Made by a program: the position numbers and the translations under genes | Notes under the pieces: model-generated | Seen by the model: only the letters and a program-made list of their open reading frames with translations | The model's database searches: none | What the model was told of the DNA's origin: nothing | Shown: positions 52,120-63,830 of the stretch, one piece after another | How the letters are laid out: every line of letters begins with the position of its first letter | Position numbering within the stretch: position 1 is the first letter of the stretch | Assembly: GCF_037975245.1 (NCBI RefSeq) | Contig: NC_092571.1 | Coordinates: forward strand, 12,765,917-12,829,916 | Length of the DNA: 64,000 nt | From: Apostichopus japonicus | Lineage: Eukaryota; Echinodermata; Holothuroidea; Aspidochirotida; Stichopodidae | Direction of reading: 5' to 3'

Positions 52120-52641
52120 GTTTGCTGTTGAGATGATTCCTGATCCACGTCTTCTGGTGACCTTCAGATTTATAGAGTGCGAGACGCAAATTAGTTCTAC
52201 CGGACTAAGTCTAGCACTTATCGAACGTGTAAAGGAACGTGACGAGTAAAGTAAGGTGGTACCAGGAACAAGCATGTAGTAGTTTTGCGAAACGCTGATC
52301 GTGATTACATAATGCTTTTACGGCTGGTGTGACGTAAGTAAGCCTATTTGACAAAAAGATCACTGGCTACCGTTATCTGCCCCCCCCCCCACATAAACAC
52401 CCAGCATCCTTTCTTACTAACAGAGTGTATGGGCAGCGCCAAAGGGAGAACTCAGTGTGTATCGTTATTTTCATCTTTTGAAGGGGGAAAAAAGTATCTT
52501 ATTACTACATAGGATCGCTCTTTGAAAGTAACGGGTAGGCTATGGAACGCGAAAAGGGAAAACTTATTTCGTTGTCTAAACAAAGTTTTATGTTGTCTAA
52601 ACTAAAGTTGTTGCTGCTGTTTTACCACGTTGATGTCTTAA

Positions 52642-53264
52642 AGCAGCACTTTGCGGCCTTTTCTGTGGTGTTTATCAACCTCACTGATTCCACGATGCCA
52701 TAACGACATACATAACTAGCTTATCTATTCAAATCTTACTTCAAATGGTGGCATAAAAGTCGAAAAATTTACAACTTTCAACTTTTTCTCGAAGATATTT
52801 TCCGTTGGGATCCAAATAAACCTCGCCCATGATATGAATATTTAAAAGCTACGAATGTCATTGGCCAATACGTAATACAACACCTGAACACCATGCTTGA
52901 TTTGTGTAGATTGTCTATGGCAGTTGTACCAGGGAGTCCAGCTCGCTGGTTGTACCAAGTTACCAACTCGACGTTTTGAATCTATTTTTAGCAACGGATC
53001 AGAACTAGTAAACTGCATCTCTGATTGGTTGAATTCAAACTAGTGGGCTGGGGAACTGTATGCGATTAATATTTAATGTGTAATTTGTCGGATGACACTT
53101 TTCTCATTATCTGCAAATGTCCTTCATTACTCGCCAATTAAAGCTTTTGGCAGAGAAAAAACTAAGCTAATATCTTAGTTTGCTGTTTTGTGATTGACAT
53201 ATGTAAACAACTCGATTGACTTGTCAAAAAAGTGGAAAACGGCGACAAAACGCAAAATGCTGCT
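52642..53264 (-). mobile_element. TTAA-flanked MITE, copy 2
   Basis: 623 bp, inverted relative to 3615..4409, ends AGCAGCACTTTGCGG and CGCAAAATGCTGCT, flanked by TTAA (52638..52641 and 53265..53268). It splits the minisatellite arm of F2. Confidence 0.85.
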
Positions 53265-53471
53265 TTAATATCCGTTGTCTAAACATACGTCGTTGTCTAA
53301 ACTTACGTTATTGCCTTCGGCGCTGTTCAAAATTGCTCAACCGCGTAATGTAAACCAGAATGCAAAATGCATTGAGGTTTCGATGACTTCAGTGCACTAG
53401 ACTTCTGCTTGTTTGTATAACCATGCATAGGCGTACGAGGCGGGGGGCAGGGGGGGCAGACTGCCCCCCAA

Positions 53472-53615
53472 ATTTCCAGAGGACAAGAAATTCGGGCAAA
53501 AGTCCTGAAAAATTCGGGCAGCCTAAGAGGAGAAAAAAATATATATATTTTTTTCTCCTCTTAGGCTGCCCGAATTTTTCAGGACTTTTGCCCGAATTTC
53601 TTGTCCTCTGGAAAT
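53472..53615. repeat. 144-bp perfect palindrome
   Basis: Two 72-bp arms, starting ATTTCCAGAGGACAAG and ending CTTGTCCTCTGGAAAT, meet at an AT-rich centre near 53543 without a spacer. The related element at 33031..34019 has only one arm (33900-33980), so the second arm arose in this copy. Confidence 0.9.
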
Positions 53616-53821
53616 ATATATATATATATATATATATAAATATGCAGTAGCTTGCCCGAATCTTTTTCAAATTTTTGCCCGACAATTCCATGATTTTCTT
53701 TATTTAGCATCATGATGCCCGAATATTTCCGTGTAACACCACCGTAAGCGCAGTTCATCTGGGCTACCACGCTTTTTGCACGATCAATTTTTTTTCTAAC
53801 TAGTCAATTGTATATCTGGAC

Positions 53822-54468
53822 CAAGGGCGGCGGAACCGGGGGGCACAGGGGGCACGTGCCCCCCCACTTTTCCTCAGGTTAAAAATGTGCCTTTTTTCTA
53901 CATAAAAATTGAGGTGCCTCAAGTTAGCAAGAGGCCAGGGAACCAGAATGAACACTCGGGAAGGGCCGTTTCCGGCCATCTGAGGGGTTTGTAAAACCAA
54001 AAATTTTATAGTACGCTCCGCGCCAACCGATGGTGGCGCTCCGCTCAGATAGTCGTGCATACAACTTTGCAAATCCTGGCTATGCCCGTGACTTTTAATG
54101 AATTTCTGTGGGTCAAACTCAAAGCTATTTCGAATGGAAAAAAATTGTGAAGATATTAACAAGAAAAAAACTCTAATTCGAAATATTCCTACATTAGCAA
54201 CTAACATGATTTCACCTCATTTTGTCTCAAAAGAAAACTTGTTCCTTGTTTCCCAATTTGCGCATTGGATATTGCAGTGCTAGTATGCATATTTTCCTTT
54301 GGGGGGGGGGGGGTTGATGAAGTGATGTGTATTACACAAATAAGATAATACAATAAGAGTTATAAAGGGTACTAAATGTAAGGCTGCATTAGTCCAATCG
54401 AATTTCTGCAAAGTGCCCTTTGATGTCGGTGCCCCCCCCCCAGATTAAAAGTGCTTCCGCCGCCCTTG
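53822..54468. mobile_element. Nested hAT-like element with CAAGGGCGGCGG ends
   Basis: 647 bp, left CAAGGGCGGCGGAACC, right TTCCGCCGCCCTTG, flanks ATCTGGAC and ACCTGGAC (8-bp duplication, one mismatch). The homologous place at 33570-33580 in the other copy of its host is empty with a single site. It has its own GCGCCACC module (53960..54056, minus strand). Confidence 0.9.
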
Positions 54469-56072
54469 ACCTGGACATCCCCAATATGAGTGTATATTTT
54501 CTTTTTCATGATGGTGGGGGGGGGGGGGGGGAGTGCCTGCAAGCCTAGAAGTACAGGTTTGTCATATTCTTTGTTATATTCTAAACTTTTTTTGTGAGAC
54601 AAATTGCAGTCTCACCCGACACAGCGACATTATCCCGCCTACGTGTCGTTGAACAATGTATGTTTTTTTTTTGGAGGTAGCTGAATACTGTGTTAAAATA
54701 ATAAAGTAGGTAACTAAATAGGAGCTTAAAAAATATACTGTCCCATTTTTCCCCTCCAAAGTGATGTTACCATTTTTTCTTCTTCTAATTTACCAAATTT
54801 TTGGGGAAGTGTAAATTTCTAAAACGTGAGATTATAAAATACTGAATGTTTAGATGCAACTTGCAAGGCCTCAGAAGTGCCGTTTCCGGCAATCTGAGAG
54901 GCATTGTGTGCCCAAAAATTTTCTTGTACGCTACGCGCCAACCGATGGTGGCGCTCCGCTTAGATAGTGTCACGGGAACTTTCGGGCACAAAAAGTTCTG
55001 CCCCCCCAAACTGAAATGGTCCCGTACGCCTATGTAACCATGGAGCTATAAACAGTAGCTGTTTCAATAGAAATGGCCCGAACCACCATTTTGATACAAT
55101 AACACTATGGCATGATAAACACAGGTCAGTCTACTGTACATGGCTATAAACATCTCCACCAAAAACAATAGGGTCTTGGAGGTCCAAGTCCATTTGGGGT
55201 CACTAGAGGTCAAAGTGTGAAAACGTTGTAAATACGATAACTCCAAAAGGGCAGGTTGGACGAATCTCATATTTATTTGTAGTTGTGACACGTTCAGTAC
55301 AAGATTTTATTGAATTCAAAGGTCATTTGGAGTCACCAGACGCCAAATTGTGGAAACCTTGTTTTATAAGCTACCGTATCTCCCACCGACCACCCTATCA
55401 GATAACACGTGCGTTACGCCTCATACGAATAGGAATCTGCACGGCAAACAACTTTTAAATTGTTATAGGCTATGCATATACGCTGTGAATGTCGGAAATC
55501 AAGTAAAACGAGTGTCGAGACAAAATGCCAGCATAATATACTGCACTTAAAACTTATTTATTTGAACCATTAATTGATGTCTGGATATGTTGTGAATGTT
55601 GGCAATCAAGTAAAACGAGTGACAGTAATATTACTAGAGACAAAAGTTTTCGTCCCGATCAAACACCAATTGCGCTTATTATATGACCTATACTTTTATA
55701 GTGTAGTTGTAAAGATGCGATCGTATCACTGCCTGTACTTTGTGAATACTCTACACAATATATATTTATGGCAGACGCCATCCAGTGCCCTAGCTTCGCT
55801 GTTTTACAGGGGCGGCCGCCCGACTTTCATTTCGCCTGCCCTGACACTCTTTCCACCGCCCTTGTACTTCCCTCCTCGCCAACTCCGTATATAGTACCTC
55901 CATGCTTTGACCTTGCAGCGATTTCACCAACGACCCCAACTCTTCAAATATCCCCGTACATACAGTGTGCATATCAAGCTAAATACCACACAATTGTATT
56001 AGGCCTGTAAAACTGCACATATGCAAAACCTGAACATTTGTGAAGAAAAGATCATATCACCGTACCTACAAC

Positions 56073-56450
56073 CAAGGGCGTAGGAACCCGGGGGCTGGGG
56101 GCGCCAGCCCCCCCCCCCCAGTGAAAAATATGGAGGGGCGGAAGTATCATTCCGCCCCCCCCCCCGCTTCGCAAGTCAGAAAACCCCTTTTTCATTTCCA
56201 AATGAGAAAAAAATCTCATTTGGAGCACCAAATTGCATCTAAGGCCAGGTGAAAATGCAAAATTATATACAAATTGGAGTGGGTGGGTTGAAGTGTGCTA
56301 TATTGCACCAAATTGCATCTGAGGCCACCTGGAAATGCAAAAAATCCAAAGGGGAGGGGGACACCCCCTCCCCTTGGTGTTGTATACGAATGAACTTGAT
56401 TGGCGGGTTTAGTAAACAAGTTCAGTGAGTGTATTGCCTACGTACTTCCT
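56073..56450 (+). mobile_element. hAT-like end, CAAGGGCGTAGGAACC type (incomplete)
   Basis: CAAGGGCGTAGGAACCCGGG, then G/C runs and a GGGGCGGAAGTATCATTCCG hairpin, also present at 62694. A right end is not clear (a degraded TTCCTAGTGTGCCCTT near 56445). Contains two direct copies of CACCAAATTGCATCTRAGGC and the GGGGAGGGGGACACC hairpin. Confidence 0.45.
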
Positions 56451-56660
56451 AGTGTGCCCTTCTTGCTACCCACGAAGCACAGGCTACATCCAACCATAGA
56501 GCAACTGATCCAACATTTACTCTACATGCTTTGCAGTATTTGGTAACAACCAGCTCCACGAAAAATTATAGTATTTAAAAAACATTTTTACGCAATGTCG
56601 ATTAAGTATCTCAAACTTAAATGACTACTTTTGACGATGTATGAATACAGTAGTTTATAC

Positions 56661-57494
56661 CATGGGCGGCGATCCGTACTTCAGAGTGGGGGGGATATGA
56701 CCTTGCTGACTATCTAAGCGTAGCGCCACCGGTTGGCGCGAAGCGTACAAGGAAATTTTGGGATTTACAAACCCTCTAGATGGCCGGAAACGGCACTTCC
56801 CGAGGTTTCCAAGCGGCATATACCCAAATTTGAAATAAGGATATCATGTCCGAAATATCTCATAATCAGGATCCAAAATCCTTTTTTTTTAATTTCGGGT
56901 GTTATTTTGGGAAAATTGCCCCTGTCAATCTAGTTTTAGGCGCTACGTTAGAATGTTCGAGAGCTCTTTTATATTATTCGATGAAGAAAATGGCCTCATG
57001 CAGGCTATTATAGGCCTATACACATGCAATACACAATTACACATAGTTACATTCCTAGGTACCGATTGCTAGTGCATCCAGGTATTAAGCATTACCCTGG
57101 TAACATGAGATTCTCAGCTGTTCGAGGGAACATGCATGTACGTGTGTATGCCTACTATAGGGCCTATATGAATACTATGAGGGTGCATACATGTACTATA
57201 TCAATGCCGTGGGCGCAATAATACATTTTGTTGTTATAGGGCCAATGAAGCCCACAGTCAACTATTCTTGCTTTATAAAGACGGTTTATTTGAAAAGATC
57301 GCACTGCGTTTATGGTAGGCGAGAAATGAAGCTAAAAAGAGCCGTACATTCACGATGATGCATAAATGTAGGCATGAAAATATTCTTATCCCTGGCATTT
57401 GGTGGGGGGATATGGTGTATTACATCCCCTCCACCCATTTTCATGGGGGGATATATCCCCCCTTCACCCACCCCCCTCAGGATCGCCGCCCATG
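56661..57494 (+). mobile_element. hAT-like element, GGGCGGCGATC family, copy 3
   Basis: 834 bp, ends CATGGGCGGCGATCC and GGATCGCCGCCCATG, with a perfect 8-bp target duplication GTTTATAC (56653..56660 and 57495..57502). Copies 1 and 3 of repeat family A show the empty site (GTTTACAC near 3210 and 62893). It has a single GCGCCACC module at 56711. Confidence 0.92.
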
Positions 57495-57800
57495 GTTTAT
57501 ACACACGAACGTTGCACCAAAATCGTGACTTGAAGCACGTGGTCAAAGGGACCGCAAAAATTTACGCAAGTTTGCAACGAAGAAATTACTGGTGGTATAT
57601 GAATGCACATTTTACACGATCAACTCTCAATACGGAGAGAACAAAACATACTGTAAGATGAAAAGTCATTTTCAGTATCAGAGATGTTATGGTAGCTTCC
57701 CGCAAAATTCACAGATTGTCTCAACTCATCACTTTCTGTGATAAAAAAAAAATTATTCAAATATTACATTAACAATATCGTTAACAACGTCCTCGGAGTT

Positions 57801-57886
57801 GTAGCAACTATCATATAAATATCGTTAACAACGTGATTTTGTTCGATAAATCAGGTTGTTAACGATATTTACATGGCTGTTGCTAC
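57801..57886. other. Hairpin with 40-bp arms
   Basis: Arms GTAGCAACTATCATATAAAT and, after TATCGTTAACAAC, the inverse around a short TGTTCGAT-like loop. It lies in repeat family A copy 2 and could be a decayed small MITE. Confidence 0.6.
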
Positions 57887-58164
57887 AAATCCCCTTTCGC
57901 GTTCCATAATTAAACCATCATACTTTGCGTTCATTGAGCACTGAAGATGCAAGCATGTTTGCAGACAATGGGTAAGACACTATTAGCCAAACAAATCGCG
58001 GGAAATTTGAGAAAACATCAATGGCTGTAGCATGAAAATCTCTGTAATAGAAATGTTGTTAGCTCTGTACGGAAGCAACTTGGGGTTGATTGTCATAATT
58101 TTTTTAAAAGAAAGGATGGTGTTCGTTCACAATGTGTTACAACAACGGAACTTTATCTAGCAAC

Positions 58165-58300
58165 GAAAGTGTAGACATCGACGTGAGTTAGACATCAACG
58201 TGAGTTTAGACATCAACCGTAAGTTTAGAAATCAACGTGAGTTTAGACATTAACGTAAGTTTAGATATCAACGTAAGTTTAGATATCAACGAACAACAGT
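58165..58300. repeat. 18-bp minisatellite in the right arm of F2
   Basis: About seven copies of a TTTAGACATCAACGTRAG unit with point differences. Confidence 0.85.
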
Positions 58301-58379
58301 AACATGGTAAAATAGCAGCAACAACTTAAGTTTAGACAGCAACAAAATAAATGTTGCCCTTTTCGCGTTCCATAGTAGG

Positions 58380-60061
58380 CGAGGTACTTCTTTTGTTGAT
58401 TTACGCCCTCAGTTAGGAGATTATACGGATAGCGGTTACACAAGCGACAAGGTCGGTCTCAACAATGCCTAAAGATCTCTATCACCGAGTTCACTGCTTC
58501 ACCGCATACCCAACCTTGCCAACCAACAACCAACCTTGCCATGCAGTTGTACATCAACTTCAGTACTTCTGATTTGCGTGTATTACGATTCAGTCATGCA
58601 TTGAACTCGATAAAAAAAATTGCTTCACTCGATCCAACAATGGCTGCGTCGGTGGAGGAGGTGGGGAGTGTTCTTCCCGTTAATGCATTTGTATAGGTGC
58701 ATACATATAGTGAAATGCTCCTGTATATGGTTGAAATTTCTTTTTTTTTCAAATTGTCTTTTTGGAACAGAGATGTTTCTTCTTTAAATTTTCTTGGAGT
58801 AGGCTTCGATCAAGAAGGCTTTTAAAAGATGACTTTAAGGCACAAAGTTCATTTTGATTATGTTGAAAACATGTCTGTTCTGTCTTGTACGGAAGCGTAG
58901 AAGGGACATGTAACTTGACGTATTGTCGAGATGCATCAACTCGTCATGATGACAAATAATATGAAATTTGACGAAATTTCAAGTTTCCGATTTTTTTTGT
59001 CATATTGAAGAGGTAATATCTTTCGATGAAAAGTCAATTCTAAAATTGTTGACAAGTTGGTATTAGTGTTGTGCCGATATCGCCAATATCGGTTTTGGCC
59101 TATATCCGATATTCTAATCACGATATCGGACCGATACCGATACGGATATTTTTAAACAGCCAGAATGAAGGTCAAATAGCACTTATCGTGGTACATAAAT
59201 ACATAAAGTATCAAAATTATGAGCGGCTATCGTAAGTTAATATTGTTTCTTCAACTCACAAACAGTAACCACTTGTATAACTGTCCACGGAATTCCCTAT
59301 CAAACTATAGCACAATCTTGCATACAGGCATTCTCCTTTGTAAATCATATCGCGCAGACATGTTCTTAACCGCTGTAGGAAAATCCAATCAACCAGTTTT
59401 TTTTTCCATTCCAAATAAGGCCTTTTTATAACGAAGGAAAAGCTTTTGCTTTTCTTCGAATATTTTTTTCAAGCCAATTATTTTGTCCTTTACACTGAAC
59501 AATAACTTGTGGGCTCACTGAATAGAAACCATCGCGTGACTGTCTACAGTTATGGTGCTCATCCAACCATGTAGCTGTTTTCCATAAATTACAAAGTTTG
59601 GATATGAATATGGTGTACCACTATGTTTATTATGATCTATAATTATAGGGAATATCAATTTTTCATTATTGTATGATCCTAACCAGTCTACTATATTCTT
59701 TGTTCACTGCGCTCAGTCACCTGTGAAATTAGTTGGCGCGGGTATGATACAATAACATATTTTATAGACTATTATATATATACATTGCTTTGTTCTCATT
59801 GTGATTATTATTATGATTGTTCAATTATTTTTTTTTGTCAGGCCTGTGCCAGTACTAACGTACAGTACTTTACAGAACTGGCAACCAAGAACCCACCCAG
59901 TTTCCTTCGATTCAAATCAACAACAAGTTAAATTTAAGCTAATTAAATATGAACTTGTGTATACATACCAGCACAAAGGTGTGTGTGTGTGTGGGTGGGT
60001 GAACCCTACAATTCGGAAATGTAGTAAATCCCTTTTCGATTTTGGTTATAGAAATAATTAG
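58380..60061. other. Intergenic, mostly unrecognised
   Basis: Other than the isolated hAT-type end at 59060-59155, nothing is supported. Confidence 0.4.
59060..59155. other. Isolated GTGCCGATATCG-type terminus
   Basis: TAGTGTTGTGCCGATATCG followed by several CGATATCGG inverted motifs resembles one end of a known hAT style. No partner end was seen nearby. Confidence 0.35.
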
Positions 60062-60530
60062 GGCGATAAACATCTCAGTTGCCAGCACGTGATAAGAAAA
60101 AGTTACGGACTTAATGGGTATCCTTGTTTTACACCATCACGAGAAATCTTGAAGTAATTCGTAAAAAAAAAAAAATTGCCATTATTTGAGAAGCTTGACA
60201 AAATGTTGTTGTAAAATGTTCGGGGGGGGGGGATCCATTTGATAAAATCGAGTCCGGGGAAATTGAAAAAATATATGAGTTACAAGCTTAAAGACCCAGT
60301 CAAGAATATGGAAAGCTTTTTCGTAATCTTAAAACAAAAGAAAAGAAGGAAAGAATAGCAACTGGAAATGAACTGGTTGTCACGATGATTATTGAGTTCT
60401 AAAATAAGACGGATATTCTCACCAATATGGCGATCTTTGAAAAACCCTGTTTGTTCCGGACTAATTCAACCGGGGGATCTTCTTCATGCGATTAGCAAAA
60501 CACCTCGCAGCTATTTTATAATCAGAGTTG
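60062..60530 (-). pseudogene. L1/Tx1-like LINE reverse transcriptase fragment
   Basis: The minus strand reads ISPEQTGFFKDRHIGENIRL, then in other frames DYEKAFHILDWVF, and NYFKISRDGVKQGYPLSP followed after a shift by LATEMFIA. This is the L1-clade palm pattern (Q-x-G-F then I-R then G-V-x-Q-G-x-P-L-S-P). Several stops and shifts make it dead; it is a different clade from the YADD-type fragments above. Confidence 0.7.
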
Positions 60531-61140
60531 AATAATGCACGGTTGCCAGTTATCAACAACAACAAAAAAGCGCTGGTCTATTATTTTAGGTTTTGGAATG
60601 AGAGTATACTATACGCTCTACCATGTTAATCAGATAAGTAACTGTTATGAAATGCGTGATTGAAAGAATTCAAGTCTCAGTACGTGTTTGTCAAATTTAA
60701 GCCTCGCCCTTTTCCAGCTTACTGTACTAAACGTTCAGTGAAAATAACACCATTTTATGCAATTTTCATATCAATATTCATTATTTTTATTGAGTTATCT
60801 GTCGTTAAAAATGTTGAGGTGAATAAAATTCGCCAGATTTTATTAACGAGTCCAATCAAAATTGGCAAGCCCCGCCCAACAGATCATGCGCCAATCAAAT
60901 CTCTCTTTTTTTGGCTTACTTTTAGTATACTTTTGTGGCTGTAGCCTGTCTTATGTCCCTTGCTCTTGTTTCTTTCTCTCGTTCTTACCGATGTAGCTTG
61001 CGAAAATTGTGCCATTTCCTTCCATTATGATGGCAATGAATTAACAGGTGTTTTCAGACGTTCCTCAATGGCATTGTAAAACAGTGGATGGTACTAGTAG
61101 GCTACAGGACTGCGTTAAAAGTTTGATCGGGCCGCAGGTG

Positions 61141-61590
61141 TATGGCAAGCCATGTGGGACAAACACTCTATTAATATATCCGCGTATTAATTGGAATTTA
61201 TACGCGTATTAATTAGAATATATACGCGTATATATTATTAGCCAATCATATGGCTTAAATATATCCGCGTATTAATTCGAATATATACACGTATTAATTC
61301 GAATATATACACGTATTAATTCGAATATATACACGTATTAAATAAAATACATATGGGGATTAAATCCAATATATGCACGGATTAATTAGAATATACACGA
61401 AAAAACATTTCCGCTCTTGCTGTGTACATATACCAACGATAAATGTTTTGGCGGGCTCGCGAGATCGCTTCAAAAAGCGAAACTTTACACATGTAGGCTA
61501 CAACACATGTATATTCGAATTAATACGCGTATATATTCGAATTAATACGCGGATATATTATGCAGTGTTTGTCCCACATGGCTTGCCATA
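61141..61590. mobile_element. MITE with 22-bp minisatellite arms
   Basis: Ends TATGGCAAGCCATGTGGGAC and its inverse, about 46 bp of TIR, with a perfect 6-bp target duplication CAGGTG (61135..61140 and 61591..61596). The interior holds tandem ATATACACGTATTAATTCGA units on the left and inverse ones on the right. The superfamily is unclear. Confidence 0.85.
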
Positions 61591-62050
61591 CAGGTGTAGA
61601 CTATTTTGTTTACATTTGTGTAATGAACATGCTGACATGGGCGGTCGCAGTGATTTTTCGGTAAATCGTTCAACAGAAAATAAATTTCTTTCTTTCGATG
61701 GTTACGACAGCTTTTCTACTATTAGACCCACCTGGTCAGAGTGCATTTAGTACAAGAAACATTGAATCTACTTCGGAAGTTTGTTTTCCGAAATTCATCA
61801 GCAAACACGTATTGAGACTTTAAGGACTAAATCTGCAATTTCATTTAAAAAAAGGACAGACTTATAGTAAGACTCAATGTAAGAGGTCCTTCACAATTTA
61901 ACTTATTTATGCTCCTGTTTCTTACGATTAAATTGAGGTTACTATAAAAGCTTAGTGTAAATATCTACATAAAAACTCTTTACCTCATTCATAATACCGT
62001 CAGTGGTAAAAACGACGGTATTGTCAACCGATTCACGCAGAGATTACAAG

Positions 62051-62316
62051 TATAACTACTGTAAATCTTAAAACTTTGTACCACAGTAAAAAAAAAAACT
62101 GAATTTTGCAGACAGATCTGATAAATCGGTATCATGTGCTATTAGGTTTACAGTAAGAACTGAAGATATGTGTAAATCCCAACAACTGGACTTGTTGGGA
62201 TTACACGTATCCTCAGTTCTTACTGTAACCTTATAATAGCACCTGCTACCGATTTAATAGCACGATCCAGTTTTTACTGTGGTACAGAATCTTTCAAATT
62301 TACAGCTGTAGTATAA
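62051..62316. mobile_element. 266-bp imperfect palindrome (hairpin MITE-like)
   Basis: Arms begin TATAACTACTGTAAA and TATACTACAGCTGTAAA and converge on AATCCCAACAA / TTGTTGGGATT around a six-base centre at 62186-62191. Both arms carry GTACCACAGTAAAAA, AATCGGTA and TTACAGTAAGAACTGA. No target duplication is recognised. Confidence 0.8.
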
Positions 62317-62693
62317 CTGTGTCCTCTGTGTGTATCGGGTGGTATTGTCGCCTATAACAAGCTCGCAAATCGTTTGAATAGATTTATTCCTTTTCTCCAG
62401 ATTAAGAATATATATTGTATCTACCACTCTGCCCCCCCCCTCCCGCCCCCTCTTGTGACCACCTAGCCCTGGACCTAACAATGACTCCCAAGTTGAGCTT
62501 AAAATCGTAAAATGTCACTAATGCAGCCCTATAGCTTCAGTAAAGCTATGATCTAGTAGAACTAGATGGAGGTGCTGCATTACCTTGTTCCAGAGGAGAA
62601 ATCGTCTATTTTAAACTACATTTCATCAATGGAGAGATATTTTGAGCGGTACGAATGACACTTACTTTATTGTGTGTTTTACAAATTACCCAT

Positions 62694-63830
62694 CAAGGGC
62701 GTAGGAACCGGGGGCTGGGGGGGGGGCGCCAGCCCCCCAGTGAAAAATGTGGAGGGGCGGAAGTATCATTCCGCCCCCCCCCCCCACTTCGACCCCTTCC
62801 CTATTACAGTATGTAAATAACTTATTACGCAACGTCGATGAAAAGCTCAAGCGCCAAATGGCTACATTTGACGAACTATATGAAGTATATAGTTTACACT
62901 CAAAGTTTAACTGAAGCACGTGGTCAAAGGGACCGCGAAAATGTATGCATGTTTGCGATGAAGATATTACTTTGGTTTGAATGCACATTTTACTTTAGCA
63001 ACTCGCCATGCGTAGAGAACAGACATATACTGTGAGATGATACTTTTCAGTATCAGAGATGTTAGCTTCCCAAAAAATTCATAAATTGTCTCAACTTATA
63101 ACATTTTGTGATAAAAAGAATGATTCATATATAAGTGATATTCTTAGAAACAATTCAACTACAACAGGGTCTTCCATGGGTGCTTCTTGTCATATATGTG
63201 TCTACAACACCTAACGTTATGATATTTTGAGTGCACTCATATTATGATAGCTTTTAGTACAAACTTCGCTATCTCTACACAGGGGACAGTAACGTTAGGT
63301 AGTTGCATTTAAACAACATACTTCCTGTTCATTGAGCACTATAGATGCAAGAATATTTGCAGACAATGATAAGGGACTATTAATCAAATCACTGGAAATT
63401 TGGAAACGCATCATTGCCTACATTCAGCATGAAAAAAATGATTGATATGAAAAAATATTGATTCCTTTAATAAGTTGTGGTTTTCGAGAGGAGAGAAAGA
63501 AAGATATTCATTTCAAAAAGTGTTTGTTATGCTTTGCTCAGGCCTAGTTGTGAGTGGGTGTACTTGGGTTGTTTTCCCCTCAAAAAAACGTGACGCAAAC
63601 AATTTGAAGGTTTTGCGTCCCAGGCTGGAAGATTCATGCGTTCGTATTATCTATACATATGAAGACTCGCCCCAAACAGCGTGCCGCCCTCTGAAAAAAG
63701 TTAACTTTCCGTTGATTGCAAGTGAAGTTATCTTCTTGTCGCTACAAAATGCAGACAGTATGAAACGTGATACCTTGTCAATATTCCAAACAAAATTGAT
63801 ATCACCGCCTCGTGGCTGAATTCCATTCGT
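62694..63830 (+). repeat. Dispersed repeat family A, copy 3, with a CAAGGGCGTAGG head
   Basis: The first 90 bases match 56073-56165. From about 62820 on it aligns with copies 1 and 2 (GAAGCACGTGGTCAAAGGGA, TTCATTGAGCACTATAG) and ends with GTTTTGCGTCCC like copy 1. It has the empty TTAA site near 63310. Confidence 0.65.

Larger units (their letters stand above)
53426..55034 (-). mobile_element. hAT-like element, CATAGGCGTA family, copy 2
   Basis: Begins CATAGGCGTACG and ends CGTACGCCTATG with a perfect 8-bp target duplication TAACCATG (53418..53425 and 55035..55042). It is the inverted homologue of 33031..34019, enlarged by the nested 53822..54468 element. It contains a perfect palindrome at 53472..53615 and the GCGCCACC module at 54847..54972. 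Confidence 0.92.
55640..58100 (+). repeat. Dispersed repeat family A, copy 2
   Basis: Aligns with 2590..4600: CACTGCCTGTACTTTGTGAA at 55728, TGACCTTGCAGCGATTT, GAAGCACGTGGTCAAAGGGA near 57532 and GTTCATTGAGCACTGAAGAT. It is interrupted by an additional G/C-run segment at 56073-56450 and by the hAT-like element at 56661..57494. Confidence 0.65.
52540..58375. mobile_element. Fold-back element F2 with minisatellite arms
   Basis: Ends CTATGGAACGCGAAAAGGG and its inverse CCCTTTTCGCGTTCCATAG, with TAGG on both flanks (52536..52539 and 58376..58379). The right arm has about seven 18-bp units of the GTTTAGACATCAACGTGA type (58165..58300). The left arm has the matching GTTGTCTAAAC units, split by a TTAA MITE. 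The 5.8-kb interior holds two hAT-like elements, one nested element and repeat family A copy 2. Same terminal motif and 4-bp duplication style as F1. Confidence 0.65.

Noticed and set aside
57374-57661. 95-codon plus-strand frame
   Set aside because: It crosses the end and target duplication of a hAT-like element, so it is a chance fusion.
59801-60061. 86-codon plus-strand frame
   Set aside because: Contains a GT repeat and abuts the antisense LINE remnant; no support.
61373-61750. 125-codon plus-strand frame
   Set aside because: Half of it is the minisatellite MITE; no family resemblance in the remainder.
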